Part shown: piece after piece, positions 17,741 through 25,000 of the stretch | How positions within the stretch are numbered: the stretch's first letter is position 1 | Layout of the letters: the number at the start of each line of letters is the position of its first letter | Source: a virus | Strand: one strand, 5' to 3' | Virus record (IMG/VR): IMGVR_UViG_3300035698_026482 | Location: 62,001-126,000 of that record | Length of the DNA stretch: 64,000 bases | Position numbers and translations under genes: made by a program | The notes under the pieces: model-generated | Seen by the model: the letters and a program-made list of their open reading frames with translations, nothing else | Told to the model about the DNA's origin: nothing | The model's database searches: none

Positions 17741-18349
17741 CTATCCCTCCAAGACCTGTCTAATGAATTGTCTAAGAACAGCTTCTTCAATGCCATAATG
17801 GCGAGCAGACAATTGGTCAAATTCTTTTTCTTCGTCGTCATCAATAATATCAAGATATCGATAATTGTCAGAATTTGCTTTTTTCGGCGGCTTATTCCAC
17901 TGCGGCGCACGCGACCAGCCGTACATTGTACCAGACCCAAATTCAGATGATTTAGGTCTCATTCTAATTTCAGATTCAGCGAATACAGGCACGCTTGGAA
18001 ATCCATTGGAGCTTGTATATGTCCGTAGATCTTTAACGCCTTTCGTATTAGAATTTTTTGAAAGTCTAGACTTCGAAATTCTCATTGACATATCGACGTC
18101 ATCGGGATCACCAGCCTCATCCTCTTCGTCATCCTCATACCCAGTTGATGCTAAATCATCCATATACGGAAACCCCTCAGGATATCCGCGCATTTGATTT
18201 AGCGAACTGTTTCCAGTTGAAGACGCATATCCATGCCCCTGTCTTCCATCAGCTCTTCCTGCACCAGCGGCGCCTGCCCCTTGAGCAAGGCCAGCAAATT
18301 CAGTAAGTTTTTTACGTCTCATGCGTTGTGTACTAATAAGGGGATGCAT
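17741..18349 (-). CDS. Unknown acidic/low-complexity head-region protein with C-terminal helix
   Basis: 202 residues from ATG 18349. A second ATG at 18322 (MRRKKLTEFAGLAQG) is an alternative. GAGGGG lies about ten bases before the first ATG, inside one arm of a perfect hairpin (18340-18363) that overlaps the start codon, so the start may be regulated. The N-terminus is Gly/Ala/Arg-rich and the middle has an acidic run (YEDDEEDEAGDPDDVD). The C-terminus EEAVLRQFIRQVLEG is an amphipathic helix of the LRxxI type. The stop is coupled to the next gene. Probably part of the prohead core or interior by position; no family recognised. Confidence 0.65.
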   Translation of the reverse strand: MHPLISTQRMRRKKLTEFAGLAQGAGAAGAGRADGRQGHGYASSTGNSSLNQMRGYPEGFPYMDDLASTGYEDDEEDEAGDPDDVDMSMRISKSRLSKNSNTKGVKDLRTYTSSNGFPSVPVFAESEIRMRPKSSEFGSGTMYGWSRAPQWNKPPKKANSDNYRYLDIIDDDEEKEFDQLSARHYGIEEAVLRQFIRQVLEG

Positions 18350-18363
18350 TTACACGCATCCCC
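18340..18363 (-). promoter_or_regulatory. Perfect hairpin overlapping a start codon and Shine-Dalgarno
   Basis: Arms GGGGATGC and GCATCCCC (8 bp) with an 8-base loop. In the mRNA the 5' arm contains the GGGG of the Shine-Dalgarno, and the ATG at 18349-18347 lies in the loop and the first base of the 3' arm. No T-run follows, so a translational control element is more likely than a terminator. Confidence 0.5.
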
Positions 18364-18385
18364 TCGTTAGAGTGAAATTAAATCA

Positions 18386-18772
18386 TCAAGTTGACGATTT
18401 GCCGAAAATGTAGTCACCAATTTTGTGTTTTGAAATTACCGTTGTAGATTCAGCTGGCGACGTAGTGGAGCCTGCACCAGACGATTTAGCCGCAGGGCCT
18501 TCAGTGATATCTTGCGGATTAGTAGTTCCGCCTGCGGGCCACCCACGATCTGGAACAAACTTTTCAATCTCTGGGGCATCCGAGAAATCCATTGAAATTG
18601 CCCCTAGGTCTGGATTGCCAGATTGAACACCGTCGATAACGGATTGCTGTAATGCTAAAGCAGTCGCAGGATCATACCCAACAAGCGTGGTTGCAAATTG
18701 TAGTTGCAAATTACCATGGCCTGCTGTGCCTAATCCGTACTGTGTCTTTTTTTCAACTTCTGTAGTTGCCAT
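18386..18772 (-). CDS. Unknown small head-region protein
   Basis: 128 residues. ATG 18772 is preferred because GAGG lies seven bases upstream; the frame also contains a TTG two codons earlier. The first 60 residues look folded (YGLGTAGHGNLQLQFATTLVG, YDPATALALQQSVIDGVQSG). The rest is Pro/Ser/Thr/Gly-rich and ends VISKHKIGDYIFGKSST. No domain recognised. It lies in the run of small genes between protease and scaffold, so a core or internal-head role is possible. Confidence 0.65.
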   Translation of the reverse strand: MATTEVEKKTQYGLGTAGHGNLQLQFATTLVGYDPATALALQQSVIDGVQSGNPDLGAISMDFSDAPEIEKFVPDRGWPAGGTTNPQDITEGPAAKSSGAGSTTSPAESTTVISKHKIGDYIFGKSST

Positions 18773-18808
18773 TATCAATCCTCACTAGGTAAATATGCTA
18801 AACTTATT

Positions 18809-19135
18809 TTAGCGACGGCGACGACGAGTTGCTGGACGCCTGCGTGCTGCTTCGTCTAGGCGGATTTCTTCGGAACGAATAGCGCGACGGCATTCGCGAA
18901 GGCGACGGGAAAGTCGAGCTGCTTCGACGCGTAGGCGACGAATTCGTGCTTCTTTTTTCACGCCCTGAGCGGCAAGTTGATCAACATCTTTAACGCCTGT
19001 TTCCTCTTCCCAAGGCTCTTCCTTGGCGTTGACGTCTTCAGCCTGACCGGTCGCAAGGCCTTCGGCCTCCTCCTTGATCATCCTACGAAGTTGTTGCATA
19101 GAAAGGGTGCGAACTGTTTGTCCGGATTTTTTCAT
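18809..19135 (-). CDS. Small charged coiled-coil protein, putative internal head protein
   Basis: 108 residues. The N-terminus has LSMQQLRRMIKEEAEGLATG (11-30), a clear member of the LRxxI-KEE class in this window, with (L/I)-x-E at I20-K21-E22. Residues about 57-95 form a heptad-like helix rich in Arg and Glu. The C-terminus is a basic tail ending RRPATRRRRR, suited to DNA binding. The arrangement (targeting-like N-terminus, then basic body) resembles T4 internal proteins packaged with DNA, but no homology is claimed. Confidence 0.65.
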   Translation of the reverse strand: MKKSGQTVRTLSMQQLRRMIKEEAEGLATGQAEDVNAKEEPWEEETGVKDVDQLAAQGVKKEARIRRLRVEAARLSRRLRECRRAIRSEEIRLDEAARRRPATRRRRR

Positions 19136-19230
19136 TGTAATTCCTCTAAAAGGGCACGTTGTTGCCGCGCCTACAGATGCTACTTATCACGCTCAAATGC
19201 GTTCTGTCGCTTTGATAATAATTTTCTATC

Positions 19231-20052
19231 TTATAGACCATTATTCATTTCTGCAGCAAGGGCAGCAAGCGTAGGATCTATATTGGTCGATGTAACCTGC
19301 GTGGGCATATCCAGATGGCCACTCATATCACCAATACCGAGCATTGCTAAATCATCTGGCACTGCAGGTAATGATTGTTCGCGTGATCTGGTTGGTGGTC
19401 CACCCGCGTTCATATGTTGAAATTGTTTTGCCAGTTGGCTCGGACTTGGTGCTGCCCCATCGCTAAAAACAGCTTGTGCCGGCGGGGCCAGTTGTGACTG
19501 TCTATGCGTGGTAGGCTGTGGAGGCGCAGCTTGACCATTCATGGCTGCAGCCTCAAGTTGCCGAATATAAGCTTGTTGTTGCGCATGAATCGCACCTGGG
19601 CTTTGGGTAGGTGCAGCGTGTTGTGCCTGCTGCATTTGGGCCAGACGCGTCAGCGGACCCTCTTCGGTAGACATGCTATTAATTGTTGCCCAGCTCGTTA
19701 AGCCCTTTTCGGGCATATTACTGGTATTACCTGCCGGTTGGGATTGAAGAGTCGTATTCAGTGTGTCAGTAGCGAGCGATTCCCATAAATCACCTGGTCC
19801 TGCAAGATCATGTCCACTTGATTGCTGGTGATCGGCGCGCTGCAATGCTGGAACATTTGTTCCGCGAGGGCGTCTCGTCTGTCTGGTCGGCGTAGACGCC
19901 GTAGCACGCTTAGTTGACTTGTTTTTTGATCGCATGGTCAACTCGACCAAGCTTTCCCTTACGAGTGCCTTCATAAGACGCGGATCATCATCATATAGTT
20001 CAATAATGCACTCTTTGATGAGTGACTTGAGCATAGATTTATTAAGCTTCAT
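19231..20052 (-). CDS. Gln/Pro/Ala-rich putative internal head protein
   Basis: 273 residues. Two tandem amphipathic segments open the protein: MLKSLIKECIIEL (6-18) and RLMKALVRESLVEL (25-38), each with (L/I/V)-x-E sites. Then comes a basic stretch (RSKNKSTKRATASTPTRQTRRPRG) and a long low-complexity region rich in Gln, Pro, Ala and Ser. No enzyme motif. It lies between the decoration-like protein and the coiled-coil protein, within the head module. A scaffold-associated or internal protein processed by the prohead protease is a reasonable guess. Confidence 0.6.
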   Translation of the reverse strand: MKLNKSMLKSLIKECIIELYDDDPRLMKALVRESLVELTMRSKNKSTKRATASTPTRQTRRPRGTNVPALQRADHQQSSGHDLAGPGDLWESLATDTLNTTLQSQPAGNTSNMPEKGLTSWATINSMSTEEGPLTRLAQMQQAQHAAPTQSPGAIHAQQQAYIRQLEAAAMNGQAAPPQPTTHRQSQLAPPAQAVFSDGAAPSPSQLAKQFQHMNAGGPPTRSREQSLPAVPDDLAMLGIGDMSGHLDMPTQVTSTNIDPTLAALAAEMNNGL

Positions 20053-20092
20053 TTATAGTTCCTCGTGACGATATAATGCCTAATCAGCCCAA

Positions 20093-20500
20093 TCATCCAA
20101 CGCCTTGCCATTCGCCGCCGGGTGCGTTAGTAAATGCAGCAGATCCTGTAAGGAATGGAACACCATCACGCTTATCGATCAATGTAAGCCCAGCAAACAT
20201 ATCCATAGTAGCCACGCCACCGACGCCCTGAACATATACTTCTAATACACGTACGTCAAACGTCTCAACTGTTCCTGCTGGTACGTCAAAGTAATTAGAC
20301 CCAGTTATGCCGTTTTCAGTAAAGCCTACACGAAGAGGCGAGCCGACGGCACTAATTTTCAGATATTTCGTCACCTTCGGAAAGGTGAATCGTTGTGTAA
20401 CGCTGTCGGCTACAGCCACTGATCCTGTTACCCACGGAAGAGCAGCAGTTTGATATGCAGCAACAAATTGAAAACCATTGCCTGTATTTCCTAGACTCAT
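20093..20500 (-). CDS. Small beta-rich protein, possible capsid decoration protein
   Basis: 135 residues with alternating hydrophobic and polar residues typical of beta-sandwich folds: VTQRFTFPKVTKYLKISAVG, LRVGFTENGITGSNYFDVP and TVETFDVRVLEVYVQGVGG. There are few charged clusters and no low-complexity regions. The gene begins four bases after the protease stop, so they are co-transcribed. Size, predicted fold and place in the head cluster suit an outer-capsid decoration or vertex protein. I do not recognise a named family. Confidence 0.6.
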   Translation of the reverse strand: MSLGNTGNGFQFVAAYQTAALPWVTGSVAVADSVTQRFTFPKVTKYLKISAVGSPLRVGFTENGITGSNYFDVPAGTVETFDVRVLEVYVQGVGGVATMDMFAGLTLIDKRDGVPFLTGSAAFTNAPGGEWQGVG

Positions 20501-20503
20501 GAC

Positions 20504-21136
20504 TTATTTTCCCCACCTAAGCACTTCATTCAGGATCCTATCAACGCGAACGTCCTTCGTAAAGCGTTCTTTCTTAAGTTGCTGAATTTCTGCAGATGTA
20601 ACCTCGCGACCCTCTTTCATGATGAAAGCATTTGGTGTACTGGGCTCTGACACTACATCCCAACAAATTAGTTGAAAATCATCCTGTACGATTGTCCTGC
20701 CGCCCTCATCTTTTGTTGAACCTACACCTCTGCTAGAAATACCAATCGTTACACCTGCTTCGACAAGTCCCTTCAGGATGTTTCCAGCGGGAGTAGGTAA
20801 TACCTCAACGGCGCCCCAAACAACACCCTCAGAGTCAATCGTCGCTTCACGTATGATGTGTGAAGCGTTCTTTAGCTCGACAACGCTAGAATCTGGATGA
20901 TCTAATTCGCCCAGGGCTCTATTTTCAACAATGAACTTTTGATAGTTGGCAATTTCTGCCTCCAAAACAGCACGTGGATAAATTCGACCGTTTTGATTTA
21001 GGACATCAGCTTTTTGCAAAATGCCCCGCATAATGAAAGGACCCCCTTTCTTTTTTTGCTCATCGATACGCTCGTATTTGAATGGTGACCATTCCCTAAG
21101 AATGCGCATTACATTTGGTTTATCTGTGTCACTCAT
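20504..21136 (-). CDS. gp21: Prohead maturation protease (gp21-like)
   Basis: 210 residues. A serine protease of the herpes-assemblin/T4 gp21 fold that cleaves scaffold, capsid and internal proteins. Catalytic signature: histidine in GELDHP (H80) and serine in GISSRG (134-135). Conserved surroundings include DVLNQNGRIYP (44-54), NASHIIREA (90-98) and VSEPSTPNAF. It starts inside the stop of the upstream gene (ATGA overlap), a classic coupling. Its substrates are likely the capsid protein, the scaffold and the small proteins with (L/I)-x-E motifs. Confidence 0.93.
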   Translation of the reverse strand: MSDTDKPNVMRILREWSPFKYERIDEQKKKGGPFIMRGILQKADVLNQNGRIYPRAVLEAEIANYQKFIVENRALGELDHPDSSVVELKNASHIIREATIDSEGVVWGAVEVLPTPAGNILKGLVEAGVTIGISSRGVGSTKDEGGRTIVQDDFQLICWDVVSEPSTPNAFIMKEGREVTSAEIQQLKKERFTKDVRVDRILNEVLRWGK

Positions 21137-21990
21137 TTCTGTAACTCGTCCTTTAGTTCACAAAGCTTAAGAAATCGCGCAATTGAACCATCATCCAACT
21201 TGTTGATATCGAGAGCTGTAATATTGTCACATGCTTCGTTGATCTTCTTTAACGAAAATTTATCGCTAGTGGGAAGCGTGCCAGCATAATGACTAAGCGC
21301 CTTAAGCGCCAGTTCTCTCATCTCCTTAAGATCTGACTTAAGCTTGTCTGTGACACCTTCAAATGTGTAACGGCCTAAAATTGAACGTTGTTCAGCATTT
21401 AACTTATTTGCATAATGCTCATTCAATTTTTGAATCATAAGCTTAATAACAAGCGCATCGGCCTCCGGGTCAGGCTTATGATCTAGTACAACGGCCTGTT
21501 CAACCAACAGCCGTTCATGTAACTTTTTCTCATAGTCGGCAATTCTACCGATATTCGGGACACCGGTAGTACGCCAATCCTCAAATAGCGTTTGAATTGT
21601 AGCATAGGTTTTGTATTCAGGTACACCTATGCTATAAAAATCCATTCCAAACGTATGATTTAGTTCACGAATCAAAAGCGATTTTTCTCGATCAAGTTTA
21701 ACTCGATCATAGCGCCGAACGGCATCCCTTGTTTCGCGAATAATCGCATTTGCAACAGTTTCATCAACGCCAGAGGTTTTCACAAGCGCATTCATAAGGC
21801 GCCACTCACGATAAAGCTCTGTGCCAGGCTTAAACCGTCGTCTAATGATTGACAACGCACGATCAGATGTAGGTTTATGCTCCTTAAGCACACCATCAAT
21901 CATATGTCGAATGAGAAATTCATAGAGAAGCCCACTGTTTCTCTTTTTCTGGTGTTTTCGGCCCTTATAATGCAGTTTATTCTTTGACAT
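21133..21990 (-). CDS. Unknown helical basic protein between portal and protease
   Basis: 285 residues from ATG 21990 (MSKNKLHYKGRKHQKKRN). The longer frame to 22020 adds ten unlikely residues. It has a very basic N-terminus, then largely alpha-helical sequence: GLLYEFLIRHMIDGVL, EWRLMNALVKTSGVDETVAN and MDFYSIGVPEYKTYATIQTL. No membrane segment and no known catalytic motif. It overlaps the protease start by four bases, so expression is coupled. In T4 this interval holds the small core genes 67 and 68; the present protein is larger and not visibly related. A head-assembly role is inferred from position only. Confidence 0.7.
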   Translation of the reverse strand: MSKNKLHYKGRKHQKKRNSGLLYEFLIRHMIDGVLKEHKPTSDRALSIIRRRFKPGTELYREWRLMNALVKTSGVDETVANAIIRETRDAVRRYDRVKLDREKSLLIRELNHTFGMDFYSIGVPEYKTYATIQTLFEDWRTTGVPNIGRIADYEKKLHERLLVEQAVVLDHKPDPEADALVIKLMIQKLNEHYANKLNAEQRSILGRYTFEGVTDKLKSDLKEMRELALKALSHYAGTLPTSDKFSLKKINEACDNITALDINKLDDGSIARFLKLCELKDELQK

Positions 21991-22092
21991 AATCGTATTA
22001 TTTCCCGGCTCCTGCGGCAAACGATTTTTTATTAGAAATCATTGTTATATATGACTCGATATGGCAAATCGTGTTCGTTGTATACTGCATCG

Positions 22093-25000
22093 TTAATCAT
22101 CCGATAGATCTAAATCAAAATCGATGGTAAAATCAGACCCATCGTTCGTATCATTTTCATCGTGCTTGCCAAGCTTTGACTCATCAGAACCTTCAATTAG
22201 TTGATTAACTAGATCAGTGGTTGAATCTGATCCCTCAGTGAGAAGTCCCTCTTCCTCATCACCTTCACGCATTCTGGCTAATTCCGGCGCGAACTCTTCT
22301 TCTAATTGATTAAGCACTGACTGTAGCGCCCCTGTAATACGAGGGGCAGCTGGGGCCCTATCATCCTCGGCACCAATAAGGTAACCATCAAGCTCTGCAA
22401 GGGCAGATAATTGTTGCTCTAATAGACGTCGAGCCGGATCATTGGGATGCATTTGCTCAAGCTTTATGCTGAGGGCGTTCTTGAACGGGCTTTCAAGTGG
22501 ATTACCAAATGGATCTTGTTGCGGATCGTCAATTATATTAACCATCTTTCCAAAATCGGGCGTAACCATTGCCTCAGCGCCATGCCGGCGATGACGTGAA
22601 CGATTATATTGCTTCTTCTTCATTTCTGGACTTACGTTAATAGGCCTGTCGTCATCGCTATCCGTCAATGAAGGTTTTTTCTTTTTATCTGTTTTTAGCG
22701 GATCCTGTTCGCCTAGAATCGATCCTGCCTTAACTTGACCAGCAAAAAGATCTTCTTCATCATCGCCACCAGCATCATCAACGGCTTCATCATCGCCACC
22801 GAGATCATCGCCGCCAAAATCGTCACCGCCGAGATCATCACCGCCTTCGACGTCATCTAAACCATCTTCTGGCATATCGAAATTGCCGCCGTCAAAGCCT
22901 CCACTCCCGGCGCCACCGAAGCCAACGCTTTCCGGAACTGCGCCTTCGCTGATCTTTGTAAGGGCCGCTCGACGCTGAATATCATCAACGACTTCTTCTG
23001 CAAGCTCCTTCTGTTGCTGTTCAGACATATCCATAAGCGTTCTCAACAGGTATTGCTGTGAGAATACTTGGCCGTCGGCGATGCCCAATGCGTTGCCAAT
23101 CACTTCAAATTTGCGATTGTATAGCTCTAGTTTCTGTTGCTGCGCAATTGTAGATGGGTTATTGAGGCGCAGCTCGAAATCAAACATATCGTCGCCCTCA
23201 TATCCGTTAAGGAAGAGGTGCACGTATGCAAGCATTTGTAGTTCTGCGGTAATAACCTTTTGAATCGCCTGTACGGTTCTGGAAAAACGAATGTCTTCGG
23301 CCGCAAGCGTGGCTTTCGATGATAGCATCTCGTCGTATCCCAAGTATGCTCTAGGGATCTTTAATGCGGCGAAAAGCTTCTTTTGAATATACTCAACGTC
23401 CTCGGTGGCCGAGACATGTTGACCGCCTGCGAGGGTCGTGATCTCTGTACCGCTTTCTGTGCCACGCCGAGGTACAAAATAATCTTCGTCAACAGAGTTG
23501 TGTAAGTATATGAAATCATTACATTTTTCAATATCATCCACACACTCGCTAGAGGGCCCTGCAGCAAAATTATGCCACTTTGTAATTGTGACGCAGCCGG
23601 TGTCTTCACGATGTTCGAGCCTTTCAACTCTTACGACCCTATGATTCTTATATCCTTCTGACGCTGTGTATCTAGCATTTCCAGGCATATATGTCTGTCT
23701 AAATTCATCAATATCGCAATCTGACTCACGAATTAATGTTTCAAGCATATGTCGAGACATATCGAATTGTCGTAAAACATCTGCACGGCGACAATTTTCT
23801 GTTGCTTCACAAAATTTTGTAATCTCCTTAATTTCAAATCGATTGCTTAACCAAGATTTTTTAAGATCAGATAGTGCTCGAGGAAAACCGGCTGATTTTA
23901 GTCTTGCCTGTAATGACGATCGTGTAAATCCTACTTTTCCATTTTTGAATATTGGATTTGTATTGTGCAGATGTTTCCCAAACTTTTTATGCGCATTGAG
24001 CAACGCAAGTAGTGTCTTTTCTTTCACAGAATATCCTGTTTTGTCGAGAATCTCAAAATAAGCAGAAATAAAACGATTGTTGTCAAATTGCAGTGTTAAT
24101 TTGTCGATTCGTTTTTTTCGAATATCAACATCTTTCCACAGATTAACAAACGTTTTAGGTGTAATAGACCCCTCTTCCCATGTTTTTTTCATCCTGCGGG
24201 CTGATGCTTTGCGACCCGCGGGGGATCTGTTGCGTTCTGCGGCAAGCTCACCATGCAAGCGCATATGGTCACGCCATGTCATAGTCTGCAAATTTTGAGG
24301 ATTATTGTTCATCTTATCAAAATCTATATGATGAACGATCTTGCCTTTTATCGTTTCAAATCCTTCTGTTTCAATAACATTATTGCGGTGTGTCGACACA
24401 TATTTTTTTGCAAAGGGATCATAGAATTTTTCATATCCCGTGATTTTATGACCATCCTCTTTTGATGTACGCGCAAGATATAGTGGCATTAACGGATCTC
24501 CTGCAACTAAATCCTCTGCCTTTCGATATGATCCATCACGAAGCATGAATCGATGATCAGGTGTGCAATCATACCATGTGCCGGTGTCAATATGAACACG
24601 AACAAGTTCTGCATTTTTACGCGTAATACCCGCCCATTCAATTTTGCCCGGGACAATCTTTTTATTCTCAATGTCAACAGAATAAACCCATTGATCCTTT
24701 TTTCCATCATTCCATTCATCAATCAATGTGCCAAGGGTTATTACCCTGCCATCCATCAATTTTATTAATGATTTCAAGCTGTTACAAAGCGGATTGTAGC
24801 GAAGATCAACGCGGCCTGTCGAACGATCAATGATTGTGTTAGAGCGCAGCTTAGCCTCCTGCTGCTTCATGTAGTTTTCGACTTCTTCTGGTGGCACACC
24901 ACCGACGTCAACATAAAAAATGCGACGTTCAGGTGAGCGTACAACGCGATAAACCATCATGGCATCCTCAATGAGGATTAGCTGCCGCCAAATTCTGCGA

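Noticed and set aside
17740-17940. Longer frame upstream of the 74-residue basic protein
   Set aside because: It overlaps the 17741-18349 gene. A strong GGAGGG site before ATG 17739 decides the start.
22021-22092. 14-codon frame (MISNKKSFAAGAGK) between the portal gene and the next gene
   Set aside because: Too short, and no distinct ribosome-binding site; it reads as ordinary leader sequence.
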